Part shown: piece by piece, positions 1 to 7,381 of the stretch
Numbering within the stretch: position 1 is the stretch's first letter
Layout of the letters: each line of letters starts with the position of its first letter
DNA from: LGRD01 sp031382215
GTDB lineage: Bacteria; Pseudomonadota; Gammaproteobacteria; Burkholderiales; Burkholderiaceae_C
Direction of reading: 5' to 3'
Assembly (NCBI GenBank): GCA_031382215.1
Contig: JANMYQ010000405.1
Coordinates: 1-55,756, forward strand
Length of the DNA: 55,756 nucleotides
Position numbers and translations under genes: made by a program
Notes under the pieces: generated by a model
Databases searched by the model: none
Told to the model about the DNA's origin: nothing
What the model saw: only the letters and a program-made list of their open reading frames with translations

Positions 1-43
1 CCGCAGCGGCGCGGTCGCCATGCACTACCGGCGCGCGCTCTGA
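1..43 (+). CDS. 3' end of an upstream gene (partial)
   Basis: Reading from base 2, an open frame runs for 13 codons (ending in residues HYRRAL) to a TGA at 41-43. It could be the C-terminal tail of a gene that begins before the window. Too little is present to name a family, and a chance open frame is possible. Confidence 0.3.
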   Translation, partial: RSGAVAMHYRRAL

Positions 44-128
44 CTGGGAGATGGGTCATGTCGCCTGACAACGCGGCGTTCCACGTATTCTTCAACCCGA
101 CCTTTCGCTGTACACAGGAGACACATGC

Positions 129-521
129 ATGTTCAGCCACGTGATGATCGGAACAAATGACATTGAACGCTCCAAGCGTTTCTGAGACGCCGTGCTGGCC
201 GTTCTTGGAGCGGGCGAGCCATTTCGGAATCAGAACGCTACCGGCCAAGTGCGCCTGTTCTATCGGCACGATGGCAGTTCCTTCTGCGTGAGCGAGCCAA
301 TCAACGGGGAAGTCGCTACCTTCGCCAATGGAGGCACGATCGGGTTCAAGTGCAGCTCGCCAGCGCAAGTGCAGCAGTTCCATGACACTGCGCTTGCGCA
401 TGGGGGCACATCGATCGAACAGCCTCCCGGGCTGCGCGAGGGGGGTCTCGGCGCCATGTATCTGGCCTACATTCGCGACCCCGACGGTAACAAGCTCTGC
501 GCTCTTCACAGGCCAAAGTAG
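129..521 (+). pseudogene. VOC/glyoxalase-family protein, interrupted by an in-frame TGA
   Basis: The reading frame starts at ATG 129, eight bases after an AGGAG ribosome-binding site at 116-120, and opens with MFSHVMIGTNDIERSKRF, the usual start of a small vicinal-oxygen-chelate (glyoxalase-like) protein. Codon 19 (183-185) is TGA where relatives carry an aromatic residue, often tyrosine. The frame then stays open in the same register to TAG at 519-521 and keeps the rest of the fold, including the C-terminal IRDPDGNKLCALHR metal-site region. Full length would be about 130 residues, normal for the family. GTG at 192 could start a shortened protein lacking the first beta strand, which should not fold properly. 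No other damage is visible, so the lesion looks recent or is a sequencing error. The substrate of the intact relative is unknown. Confidence 0.8.
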
Positions 522-711
522 GCTCGCCAGCCTCGGAGGCGAAACGATGCCGGGGCGACGGCATCGGCCGCTTACCTCAAGCGTCGGGGCCAGCCAAAAT
601 GGGGGGAGGCTTGTCGAATCTGGCTTCGCTCGCTCGTCGTCGGAAGAGCAGCACCCGTTTGCACCCGCTGCAAAGGGGCGTTCGTCGCAACTCGCATCTC
701 CGAGAAACACC

Positions 712-1359
712 ATGCCCAAGCTTCGCGTAGAAAGTTTCACCATCTCGCTCGACGGGTTCGGCGCGGGGCCGGACCAGGGCCTCGACAACCCGCTCGGCGT
801 GGGCGGCACGGCGCTTCATGGCTGGGCCTTGCCTACCCGAACATTTCAGAAGGCCTTGTTCGGCAACGATGGCGGAGGAACGGGCGTCGATGACGACTTT
901 GCTGCGCGAGGCTTTCAGAATGTCGGGGCCTGGATTCTTGGCAGGAACATGTTCGGGCCCGTTCGCGGGCCCTGGCCCGATGAGAGCTGGCGGGGTTGGT
1001 GGGGCGAGAACCCTGTCTATCAGGTGCCGGTGTTCGTGCTGACCCACCACGCACGTGCGCCGCTGGTCATGGAAGGAGGAACGACCTTCCACTTCGTGAC
1101 CGAAGGTGCCGCCGCCGCCTTGGCGCAAGCGCGCGCAGCGGCTGCAGGCAAGGATGTTCGAGTGGGTGGCGGTGTCAACGTCATTCAACAATACCTGCGC
1201 GAACGCCTGATCGACGAGATGCACATCGCCATTGCGCCGGTCCTGCTTGGCGCTGGTGAAAGACTCTTCGAAGGGACGAACCTTCCTGCGTTGGGCTACG
1301 TCTGCACCCGGCACCAGAGCACGCCGCTTGCCACACACGTGGTTCTTGCTCGGCAGTGA
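712..1359 (+). CDS. Dihydrofolate reductase-family (RibD C-terminal-like) oxidoreductase
   Basis: This 215-residue protein starts at ATG 712 (MPKLRVESFTISLDGF) and resembles the stand-alone DHFR/RibD C-terminal family (YwjB/YyaP-like), which are predicted NADPH-dependent reductases of unknown substrate. Visible family features are the N-terminal strand with S-LDGF, a central segment GAWILGRNMFGP, the late KDVRVGGGVNVIQQYL segment that lines the nucleotide pocket, and IAPVLLGAGERLFEG near the C-terminus. It stands alone on the plus strand with about 190 bases upstream and 100 downstream. No strong Shine-Dalgarno is seen, only GAGAAA. Family assignment is firm; the reaction is unknown. It is not the folate-pathway enzyme FolA. 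Confidence 0.85.
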   Translation: MPKLRVESFTISLDGFGAGPDQGLDNPLGVGGTALHGWALPTRTFQKALFGNDGGGTGVDDDFAARGFQNVGAWILGRNMFGPVRGPWPDESWRGWWGENPVYQVPVFVLTHHARAPLVMEGGTTFHFVTEGAAAALAQARAAAAGKDVRVGGGVNVIQQYLRERLIDEMHIAIAPVLLGAGERLFEGTNLPALGYVCTRHQSTPLATHVVLARQ

Positions 1360-1458
1360 CGGCGCTCCAGCCCATGCCGTGGGCAGGCGATGGAGAAGAT
1401 CCTTCGCCAAGCAGGTTTTGGATGATCGTCCGGCGGTACGCAGGCAAGGAGGTCGACA

Positions 1459-1899
1459 GTGAGTGAGATCGAAGCGCCCATCGCAAGGGTCATCGAAGGC
1501 TACCGGGTGTCTGTCGCCGCAAGGGACATCACCGCATTCATGCGCCTCTATGACCCGGCGGCGAGAATCTTCGACGCCTGGGGTGTCTGGTCGTATGAAG
1601 GAGCTCCATCGTGGCAAGTCGCCGTCGAAGGGTGGTTCGCGTCGCACCCGACCGACCGGTTCAAGGTCGACTTCGAGGACGTTCGCACGGTGTCGGCCCC
1701 TGCATTCGCATCCGTCAGCGCGGTGGTCACCTACGCGGTCGTTTCGGCTCAGGGTGAACAGTTGAATCAACTGCAGAACCGCCTGACCTGGGTCCTCAAG
1801 ACCAGCGGCCACGTCCCCAGGATCGTTCATGAGCACACCTCGGCGCCGATCGGCTTCGAGGACCAGAAGGCGATTCTTCAGCGTTCGGGGAAGGCTTGA
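1459..1899 (+). CDS. SnoaL-like / NTF2-fold protein
   Basis: This 146-residue protein starts at GTG 1459, seven bases after a near-perfect AAGGAGG at 1446-1452. An early helix (IARVIEGYRVSVAARDITAF) leads into MRLYDPAARIFDAWG, the hallmark of SnoaL-like NTF2-fold proteins, followed by beta strands ending in LTWVLKTSGHVPRIVHEHTS, as in stress-associated DUF4440/SnoaL_3 members. These small alpha+beta cones are isomerase-like enzymes or ligand-binding proteins; no catalytic assignment can be made here. The length is normal and the frame intact. The neighbouring genes are unrelated. Confidence 0.85.
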   Translation: MSEIEAPIARVIEGYRVSVAARDITAFMRLYDPAARIFDAWGVWSYEGAPSWQVAVEGWFASHPTDRFKVDFEDVRTVSAPAFASVSAVVTYAVVSAQGEQLNQLQNRLTWVLKTSGHVPRIVHEHTSAPIGFEDQKAILQRSGKA

Positions 1900-1928
1900 G
1901 CCCTGACCTTCCGGCCATGAGGCCCACC

Positions 1929-2206
1929 ATGAAACCCGCCACGCTCTCACTCCCGCAACAGGCCATCGGCTTTGCCGGTTGGTTGGCGCTCTGCTTCGCT
2001 GCGAGCGCCATCGGGGCGTTCGCTTCGGTGAGCGCCGGTGCGTTCTATGCCTCGCTGGTTCGGCCGTTCGGCCGGCCTGGGCGCCGCCGGGCTGGCGCTT
2101 CAGTCGGGTGGCGAGCTGGTTGCTGGTGCCCTACCTGCTGTGGGTCAGTTTCGCCTCGGTGCTGAACTGGGTGCTGTGGCGGGCCAACCCGGCGATCCTG
2201 GGCTGA
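1929..2206 (+). pseudogene. tspO: tspO/MBR-family gene remnant (frameshift plus internal deletion)
   Basis: The frame starting at ATG 1929 encodes the first transmembrane helix of a TspO/MBR tryptophan-rich sensory protein (residues QAIGFAGWLALCFAASAIGA) and continues to FYASLVRP. There TTCGGCCG is present twice in tandem (2059-2066 and 2067-2074), which shifts the frame. Removing one copy restores LVRPAWAPPGW, the conserved TspO loop. The correct frame then jumps directly to VASWLLVPYLLWVSFASVLN and WRANPAILG, the last helix, ending at TGA 2204-2206. A complete protein is about 160 residues with five helices; here roughly 90 codons remain and helices 2-4 are missing. TspO binds porphyrins and cholesterol-like ligands in the membrane; this copy cannot be functional. 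Confidence 0.85.
2059..2074 (+). repeat. 8-bp tandem duplication disrupting tspO
   Basis: TTCGGCCG occurs twice back to back. Deleting one copy restores the conserved TspO reading frame, so the duplication is the frameshifting event. Confidence 0.85.
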
Positions 2207-2318
2207 GCGGCATGCCGCGCATCAAGCTCCCGGACCAGCCGGTGAGAGGGCAGGGTCATTGCCCGGCGGTCGGCGCTGACGCAGAATCGCTGCTCCCCAA
2301 CCAGCACAAGGAGCCGCC

Positions 2319-2549
2319 ATGTCGGTCGCCAAGGTCATCGAGATCATCTCCACCAGCAAGCTCAGTTTCGACGACGCCATCAAACAAGGCGTGGCTCGGG
2401 CGTCGGAAACCGTCAGTGGCGTCGCCGGCGCGTGGGTGAAGGACCAGAGTGTCGATGTGGCCAACGGCAAGGTCACGGCCTACAAGGTGACCTTGAAGGT
2501 CACGTTCCTGCTCAAGCCTGCCGCAAAGCCCAAGGCCAAGGCCAAGTAA
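2319..2549 (+). CDS. Dodecin family flavin-binding protein
   Basis: This 76-residue protein starts at ATG 2319 with AGGAGCC just upstream. It opens with SVAKVIEIISTSKLSFDDAI and has GAWVKDQSVDV and YKVTLKVTFLL, the beta-alpha-beta-beta pattern of dodecin. Dodecins form hollow dodecamers that store or buffer riboflavin/FMN in the cytosol; the W in GAWV is the residue that stacks on the flavin in bacterial members. The usual length is 65-71 residues; here a lysine/alanine-rich tail (PAAKPKAKAK) is added. It appears monocistronic. Confidence 0.92.
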   Translation: MSVAKVIEIISTSKLSFDDAIKQGVARASETVSGVAGAWVKDQSVDVANGKVTAYKVTLKVTFLLKPAAKPKAKAK

Positions 2550-2650
2550 GCATCCCAAGCAGCGATTGCAGCGCGGCCGGCCGGGTGGCAGGCCGCGCAA
2601 CATCGAGGGCCGCGGCCGGCCTTCTCGTTCCATCACCCAGGAGACTCACG

Positions 2651-2836
2651 ATGCCGCCGATCCCCGCGAAGCGCACGCTGCTGAACTCGCTGTTGGGCAG
2701 CAAGGCCTGGGCCGACTCCGAGCTGTTTGCCAAGGCAACGCCGTCGCAGGTGCTCAAGGCGATCTCGGTGGGGCCGCCGCGTGACCTGTACACGAAATTC
2801 CTGCACACCAGCGAGCCGGCGCGGCGTGGCGCCTGA
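2651..2836 (+). pseudogene. Probable truncated N-terminal fragment of a DinB-family protein
   Basis: A 61-codon frame starts at ATG 2651, just after CAGGAG (2638-2643). Its first part, RTLLNSLLGSKAWADSELF, matches the first helix of DinB-family proteins (pattern LLxYKAWAxxEL), four-helix bundles of about 160 residues with a metal-binding His triad. The family similarity ends after about 30 residues, no conserved histidines are present, and a stop follows at 2836. The likeliest reading is an N-terminal fragment fused to unrelated sequence. Alternatively it is a genuine small protein of unknown function with a good ribosome-binding site. Confidence 0.5.
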
Positions 2837-2875
2837 GCGGCACAAAGCCACCGCGCGGCAACCCCAATCACCCGC

Positions 2876-3406
2876 ATGACCGTTGCCGTACCCACCGATT
2901 TGCCCGAGGCCGCACTGCTGCGGCAGCTCCAGCGCAACGGCGGCCACACCGATTGCTACACGACGCAGCTGCCGATCAGCGTCACGCAGGCGCAGTACAT
3001 CGAGGCGTTCTACACCACGTCGCTGTTCAAGGCCGAGCGCATGGTCCTGCGCCTGCTCGCCTTCAAGCCATCGACCGACCAAGGCGCCAGGGACCTGGCC
3101 CAGGGCAGGAGCGATGCGTTTGCGGTGTGGCGCGTGGCGCAGCGCCGGCCCGAGCAGATCCTGCTGACCGACCAGACGGGAAGAACCAGTTCATGGCTGA
3201 TGGCTGTGCCTGACGAAGGTCCGGCGGGTGGGGCCACGCGGCTCTTCTTCGGCTCGGCGGTGACCAGCCGCACGAACCACACGACGGGCCGGCGCGAGCT
3301 CGGCCTGGTGTTTCATGCGCTGCTCGGCTTTCACAAGCTGTACTCGCGTCTGTTGCTTCAGGCAGCCGCGGCGCGCTTGCTTGCCGGCAAGGTGCAAGCG
3401 ACGTAG
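2876..3406 (+). CDS. Conserved hypothetical protein (176 aa)
   Basis: An intact frame from ATG 2876 to TAG 3406, only 40 bases after the preceding fragment. The protein is soluble with no signal peptide. Recognisable stretches are AQYIEAFYTTSLFKAERMVL, FAVWRVAQRRPEQILLTDQTGRTSSWLM and ATRLFFGSAV, alternating helical and strand-like segments that suggest an alpha/beta or START-like ligand-binding fold. No motif lets me name a function. G+C-rich third positions resemble those of the neighbours, supporting real coding. Confidence 0.75.
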   Translation: MTVAVPTDLPEAALLRQLQRNGGHTDCYTTQLPISVTQAQYIEAFYTTSLFKAERMVLRLLAFKPSTDQGARDLAQGRSDAFAVWRVAQRRPEQILLTDQTGRTSSWLMAVPDEGPAGGATRLFFGSAVTSRTNHTTGRRELGLVFHALLGFHKLYSRLLLQAAAARLLAGKVQAT

Positions 3407-3443
3407 GCGGCGCCCCGGCACCCTTTTCGCCAGGAGTGACGTC

Positions 3444-4385
3444 ATGCCCAGCAGCCATCGCAGCCTGTCCGACATTTACCCCAGCCTCAGCTACACCGAC
3501 GCGCCTGCGGCCATTCACTGGTTGTGCCGGGCCTTCGGGTTCACGAAGCGCTTCATCGTGGCCGGCGAGGGTGGCCGGGTCGAGCACTCGGAGTTGAGCC
3601 TGGGCACGGGGGTGGTGATGGTCGGCTCGGCCAAGCCGGATCAGGCTCAGCTGAGCCCGCAGGACCTCGGCGGCCATGCGCAAGGCCTGAGCGTGTTCGT
3701 CGAAGACCCGGATGCGCACTTTCAAATGGCGACCGCGGCGGGCGCCCGCGTGGTGCGCGAGCTGCGCACCGAGGACTACGGCGCCAGGGGTTACATGGTG
3801 CTCGACCCGGAGGGCCACGTCTGGTACTTCGGCAACTACCGCCCCCGCGCCTACTGGGAGGACGACGCTGCCGAACAGAGCGCGCAGGCCCCGATCACCG
3901 CCGCCAACCCGACGGTCGAGCAGATGCAGGCTCGCGTCGCCCGGTTCGCCGACCTGCGGCCGACGGACGACTACGTAGACGCCACCCTTCCAGGCTGCGA
4001 GCGCACCACCTTGCGCGTGCTCGGCACACCGCCCGCTGCGCCGCTGGCGGCCGAGACGTTTCACCTCAACATCGTGCGCTGTGCGCCTGGCAAGGCCGCG
4101 CCGCTGCACAACCACCTGACGCAGGAAGTCTTCATGCCGCTGAGCGGCGTGTGGGAGGTGTTCTGGGGGCCCGAAGGCGAGCGCTCGCTGCGTCTGGGGC
4201 CGTGGGACACGGTCAGCATTCCGGCGGGCCTGTCGCGCGGTTTCCGCAACGCCGGGGCCGACGACGCGTATCTCGTCGGCATGGCCGGCGGGCACGACCC
4301 GGGGCGCATCAACTGGCCCGAGTCGGTGCGCGCCGCGGCACGTGCTGCCGGTGTGGCGCTGCCGATCGATACTGACTTCGTGTAA
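3444..4385 (+). CDS. VOC (PhnB-like) - cupin fusion protein
   Basis: This 313-residue protein starts at ATG 3444, with CAGGAG at 3431-3436. Residues about 10-130 form a glyoxalase/PhnB-like VOC domain (YPSLSYTDAPAAIHWL at the start, GYMVLDPEGHVWYFGNYRP at the end). Residues about 190-285 form a cupin: motif 1 fits G(X)5HXH(X)3E(X)6G exactly (around LHNHLTQEVF). Motif 2, PAGLSRGFRN, has Arg where the canonical fourth metal ligand His sits. Both folds are small beta-barrel metal sites, often found in dioxygenases, isomerases and antibiotic-resistance proteins. The substrate is unknown. It is larger than a single VOC protein (about 130 aa) because of the fusion; no internal stop or start suggests two separate genes. 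Confidence 0.85.
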   Translation: MPSSHRSLSDIYPSLSYTDAPAAIHWLCRAFGFTKRFIVAGEGGRVEHSELSLGTGVVMVGSAKPDQAQLSPQDLGGHAQGLSVFVEDPDAHFQMATAAGARVVRELRTEDYGARGYMVLDPEGHVWYFGNYRPRAYWEDDAAEQSAQAPITAANPTVEQMQARVARFADLRPTDDYVDATLPGCERTTLRVLGTPPAAPLAAETFHLNIVRCAPGKAAPLHNHLTQEVFMPLSGVWEVFWGPEGERSLRLGPWDTVSIPAGLSRGFRNAGADDAYLVGMAGGHDPGRINWPESVRAAARAAGVALPIDTDFV

Positions 4386-4414
4386 AACGGCAGCGCTCGA
4401 ACCCTGGAGGGCAA

Positions 4415-4978
4415 ATGAACCGTTGGCTGGTCTCTTCACTTGCAGCGCTTGCGGCGTGGTGCGCGGCGGCGCCGGCTCACGCGCAGACGGCTTGTTATGT
4501 TCGCGCCGAGGCCGGTGCAGTGGCGTCAGTGCCTGCGTCGATGGCGGCGTCGGCTCCCGAGGGCGCGGAACCGCGTGGTGCGGAGGCCCGGGGTGCGGAG
4601 GCGCCTGGTGCGCAGAGCTACCTCGGCATGCGGCGCAAGAGCGACAAGCTGTTCGAGCTCGACATTGCCGTGGTCGGGCCCGGCGAGGCCGTCTGCTCGG
4701 TCGGCGGCGTGGCCCGGCTGAGCGGCGCGACCGGGCGCGAAGCGCTGGCGATGGTCGTGCGGCCCGACCCGGCGCGCAAGATCGGCCGCACCGGCACGCT
4801 GTGCCAGGTGTTCGTGCACCTGACCCCCACGGCCGTCGAACTGCGCACCACGCCGAGTGCCTGCCAGGCGCAGGCGCTGTGCGAGGGCCGGGTCGAACTC
4901 AACGGCCAACGCTTCGAGCAGGCCACGCGGCTGCCCACGGGCACCGGCGGGCCTTGCTTCGCGCGCAAACTGCCGTGA
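4415..4978 (+). CDS. Secreted hypothetical protein
   Basis: A 187-residue protein starting at ATG 4415 after TGGAGG. Residues 1-23 (MNRWLVSSLAALAAWCAAAP...AHA) are a clear Sec signal peptide with an AHA-Q cleavage site. A short low-complexity stretch of three 5-residue repeats (AEPRG/AEARG/AEAPG, about residues 51-65) follows, then a mature domain with five cysteines (YVR..., AVCSVGG, GTLCQVF, SACQAQALCEG, PCFARKLP), probably disulfide-bonded in the periplasm. I do not recognise the family. It overlaps or abuts the next gene and probably shares a transcript with it. Confidence 0.8.
   Translation: MNRWLVSSLAALAAWCAAAPAHAQTACYVRAEAGAVASVPASMAASAPEGAEPRGAEARGAEAPGAQSYLGMRRKSDKLFELDIAVVGPGEAVCSVGGVARLSGATGREALAMVVRPDPARKIGRTGTLCQVFVHLTPTAVELRTTPSACQAQALCEGRVELNGQRFEQATRLPTGTGGPCFARKLP
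4565..4609 (+). repeat. 15-bp tandem repeat, 3 copies, inside a secreted-protein gene
   Basis: Three 15-base units (4565-4579, 4580-4594, 4595-4609), each beginning GCGGA and ending GGT, encode three copies of AExxG. The period is in frame, so copy-number change would keep the gene open. Confidence 0.8.
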
Positions 4979-4998
4979 AGGGCGACGGGGCCGTCGAC

Positions 4999-5241
4999 AT
5001 GTCGGACTCGGCCTTGCACACCAGCCGCCCGGTGGCACCCGTGGCTGCAGCAGAGCCGCTGTGCCCGCTGTGCGGCGGCCCCAACGCCTGTGTGCCTGCG
5101 GCTTGCGGGCACTTCGACGCGCCGTGCTGGTGCCGACAGGCATCGTTCCCGCCGGCCTTGCTGGCGCGCATCCCGCCGGCGCAGCGCGGCGTGGCATGTG
5201 TCTGCGCCGCGTGTGCAGCCGCTCAAGCCACCGTGCCATGA
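4999..5241 (+). CDS. Cysteine-rich CWC family protein
   Basis: An 80-residue protein if started at ATG 4999. A GTG at 4975 overlapping the previous stop (GTGA) would give 88 residues and translational coupling. The core is the CWC-family pattern: CPLCGG, GHFDAPCWC, then CVCAACA, i.e. paired Cys likely forming a small zinc site. Members of this family are short and uncharacterised. The stop codon overlaps the start of the next gene (ATGA at 5238-5241), so the two are probably co-translated. Confidence 0.8.
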   Translation: MSDSALHTSRPVAPVAAAEPLCPLCGGPNACVPAACGHFDAPCWCRQASFPPALLARIPPAQRGVACVCAACAAAQATVP

Positions 5242-5696
5242 CACGCTCGCGGCCGTTTGCCAACGCGGCGGTGGCGCAGGCCCTCGAGGACTGCCCGCCC
5301 TTGGCGCGCCAAAAGCTGCTGGCGCTGCGCGAACTGATCTTCGACACGGCGGCCAGCACGCCCGGCGTTGGTGGGCTCGAAGAGACGCTCAAGTGGGGCG
5401 AGCCTGCTTACGTCACGGCACAGAGCGGCAGCGGCAGCACGGTGCGCATCGCCTGGAAGAAGGCCGACCCGACGCACTGCGCGATGTACTTCAACTGCCG
5501 TACCCGCCTGGTCGAGTCGTTCCGCAGCCTGTTCCCGAACGAATTCCGGTTCGAGGGCCAGCGCGCGATCGTGTTCGATCTGGCCGAGCCGGTGCCGGCC
5601 GACTCGCTGGCGTTTTGCGTGGCGGCGGCGTTGACGTACCACCAGAAGCGCTCGCGTCGCGGCGCGGCCCATGCGGCGCTGGGGCCGAGGCGCTGA
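5238..5696 (+). CDS. DUF1801 domain-containing protein
   Basis: A 152-residue cytosolic protein starting at ATG 5238, overlapping the CWC gene by four bases. It has the DUF1801 signature: ALRELIFDTAASTPGVGGLEETLKWGEPAYV, then RIAWKKADPTHCAMYFNC and a C-terminal helix LAFCVAAALTYHQK. The fold is YdhG-like alpha/beta. The biochemical role is unknown; some relatives are encoded beside stress or iron genes. The frame is intact. Confidence 0.88.
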   Translation: MTRSRPFANAAVAQALEDCPPLARQKLLALRELIFDTAASTPGVGGLEETLKWGEPAYVTAQSGSGSTVRIAWKKADPTHCAMYFNCRTRLVESFRSLFPNEFRFEGQRAIVFDLAEPVPADSLAFCVAAALTYHQKRSRRGAAHAALGPRR

Positions 5697-5700
5697 AGCG

Positions 5701-6129
5701 ATGCCGTCAGCCCCGGTGTTCACCCTGCACGACGAGTTGCCGGCCGACGCGGCAGTGGTGGTCGATGCCGGGCTGGGCGCCTCCAACGACGCCGCAGCAC
5801 CGTTGCACGAGGTGCAGCCCCTCGGTTGTTTTGCGCGCCTGCCGGGCGGCGAGGTGGTGGGGGGTGCCGTGGGCCGAACCTGGGGCACGTGCTGCGAGCT
5901 GCAGCAACTGTGGGTCGAAGCGGCCCAGCGCCGCCACGGCGTCGGCAAGCGCCTGGTCGAGCAGTTTCACGAACGGGCACAGGCGCGGGGTTGCCGCACG
6001 TTCTACCTGGAGACGTACAGCTTCCAGGCGCCGAACCTTTACCGCTCGCTGGGCTACGAGGTGAAGCTGGAACTGCGCGGCTTCGGCGAGGGCATCGTGA
6101 AGTTCACGATGGTGCGCGAAGTGACCTGA
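5701..6129 (+). CDS. GNAT-family N-acetyltransferase
   Basis: A 142-residue protein starting at ATG 5701, four bases after the DUF1801 gene, so probably in the same operon. The acetyl-CoA binding motif A is QLWVEAAQRRHGVGKRLVEQF (pattern Q/RxxGxG/A, here RRHGVG). Motif B is FYLETYSFQAPNLYRSLGYEVK, typical of GNAT enzymes that acetylate small amines or antibiotics. The length is normal. The substrate cannot be read from sequence. It converges with the OmpA gene, leaving an eight-base gap. Confidence 0.9.
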   Translation: MPSAPVFTLHDELPADAAVVVDAGLGASNDAAAPLHEVQPLGCFARLPGGEVVGGAVGRTWGTCCELQQLWVEAAQRRHGVGKRLVEQFHERAQARGCRTFYLETYSFQAPNLYRSLGYEVKLELRGFGEGIVKFTMVREVT

Positions 6130-6137
6130 ACGTTTCT

Positions 6138-7337
6138 CTAGCGCTTCTCCACCGTCCCGAAGATCTCGATCTCGACGCGCCGGTTCGGCTGCAGGCAGTC
6201 GAAGTAGGCCTGCATCGCCTTCCTGGCGGCTTTGCCGACCGTCACGCCGTCGGAGCCCTGGGGGACAGGGCAGTCGGTCTTGACCGGCTCGCGGTCGCCC
6301 TGGCTGGCCACTTCGGTGCGGCTCATGTCGGCGCCCTTGACGGTGAGGTAGCTGCGCACGGTGCTGGCGCGCGCCAGACTGAGCTTGTCGTTGAAGGCGG
6401 GGTCACCCGAGCTGTTGGTCTTGTCGGCATGGCCGGTGATGACCATGCGGTCCACGCCCTTGAGCTCCTTCAGCTTGGCCACCAGTTCGTCGAGCTGGGA
6501 GCGGCCGGCCGGCAGCATCTGGTCGATGGCCGACTGGCCGTGCTTGAACAGCGCGCCGGCGGCGAGTGTGATCTTCTCGTAGGTCGGCACCGGCACCGGC
6601 GGCACCAGCGGGATGGGCGGCAGCGGCGGCACATCGACGGCCGGGATCGGCGGGATGACCTTGCACTGGTTGCGCGCCGCGTCGGCACACAGGTCTTCGG
6701 CCATGCGCACGTGCGGCGTGGCACGGCGCCAGCCGCCCAGGTTGGCCAGCGCGTGGCCGCTCCAGACCAGCTGCACTTCGCAGAAGGCGGTCTCGGTCTG
6801 CGCGCAGCACAGCGGGCCGGGCACCTCCTTGATCTTGTTCGCGATCGCCCACAGGTCGGGGCGCAGCTTTTGCGCGTCGGACACCATCGGTGTGTCCAGC
6901 CCCGGGTCCTGCCCCGCTTCGAGCGCGTCGACGATGCGGCGCGCTTCGTTGAAGGTGTTGGTCTGGATGTCCTTCTGCCAGGCGCGCTCGTGGTACTGGT
7001 CGCGGCTGAAGTTGAGCCAGGCCTGCGCCTTGGCGACGTGGTAATCACGCGGGCACTGCGCCTCGCCGGCCTTCAGCTTGGCGATGCGCGCCTGCAGCTC
7101 GACGAAATGGTTCGGCTCGGTCACGCGCAGATTCGGGTCGGTCGGTTGGCCGGGCTGCAGGTTGACGGGCGGCAGGTTCTTCTTCAGCACCGACTCGGTG
7201 GTGCTGGTACCGGCGTTGCTGCCCACCGCGGCGTTGCTCGGCGTGGTGGTGTTCTGGGCGTGCGCAGTGAAGGAGGCCGAGGCCAGGGCGAGGGCCAGGG
7301 TCAATAGCGCGGTCGCGTTGAGGAGGCTGTGCTTCAT
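6138..7337 (-). CDS. OmpA-family peptidoglycan-associated outer-membrane protein
   Basis: A 399-residue protein starting at ATG 7337. Residues 1-26 are a signal peptide ending AHA-Q. A periplasmic region (about 30-250) is rich in helices (FVELQARIAKLKAGEAQCPRDYHVAKAQAWL) with a proline-rich linker (PAVDVPPLPPIPLVPPVPVP). The C-terminal OmpA domain, about 265-395, carries the MVITGHADKTNSSGDPAFNDKLSLARA core where Asp and Arg bind diaminopimelate in peptidoglycan, and ends NRRVEIEIFG. It is the last gene of a three-gene minus-strand operon and probably tethers the upstream surface proteins to the cell wall. There is no N-terminal OmpA-type barrel, so it is likely periplasmic. Confidence 0.9.
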   Translation of the reverse strand: MKHSLLNATALLTLALALASASFTAHAQNTTTPSNAAVGSNAGTSTTESVLKKNLPPVNLQPGQPTDPNLRVTEPNHFVELQARIAKLKAGEAQCPRDYHVAKAQAWLNFSRDQYHERAWQKDIQTNTFNEARRIVDALEAGQDPGLDTPMVSDAQKLRPDLWAIANKIKEVPGPLCCAQTETAFCEVQLVWSGHALANLGGWRRATPHVRMAEDLCADAARNQCKVIPPIPAVDVPPLPPIPLVPPVPVPTYEKITLAAGALFKHGQSAIDQMLPAGRSQLDELVAKLKELKGVDRMVITGHADKTNSSGDPAFNDKLSLARASTVRSYLTVKGADMSRTEVASQGDREPVKTDCPVPQGSDGVTVGKAARKAMQAYFDCLQPNRRVEIEIFGTVEKR

Positions 7338-7381
7338 GGTGCTGCGCGGCAATGGGTCAAGAGCGCATTCAGTTTGCGCGG

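Noticed and set aside
560..585. Segment CTTACCTCAAGCGTCGG resembles the 3' end of an integron attC site (CTTAACTCAAGCGTTAG from memory), next to a run of small unrelated genes; GCCTGACAAC at 64-73 resembles an attC 5' end.
   Set aside because: No complete attC with paired R'/R'' and L boxes, no similar sites at the other gene boundaries, and no integrase in the window. Probably chance or a very decayed remnant.
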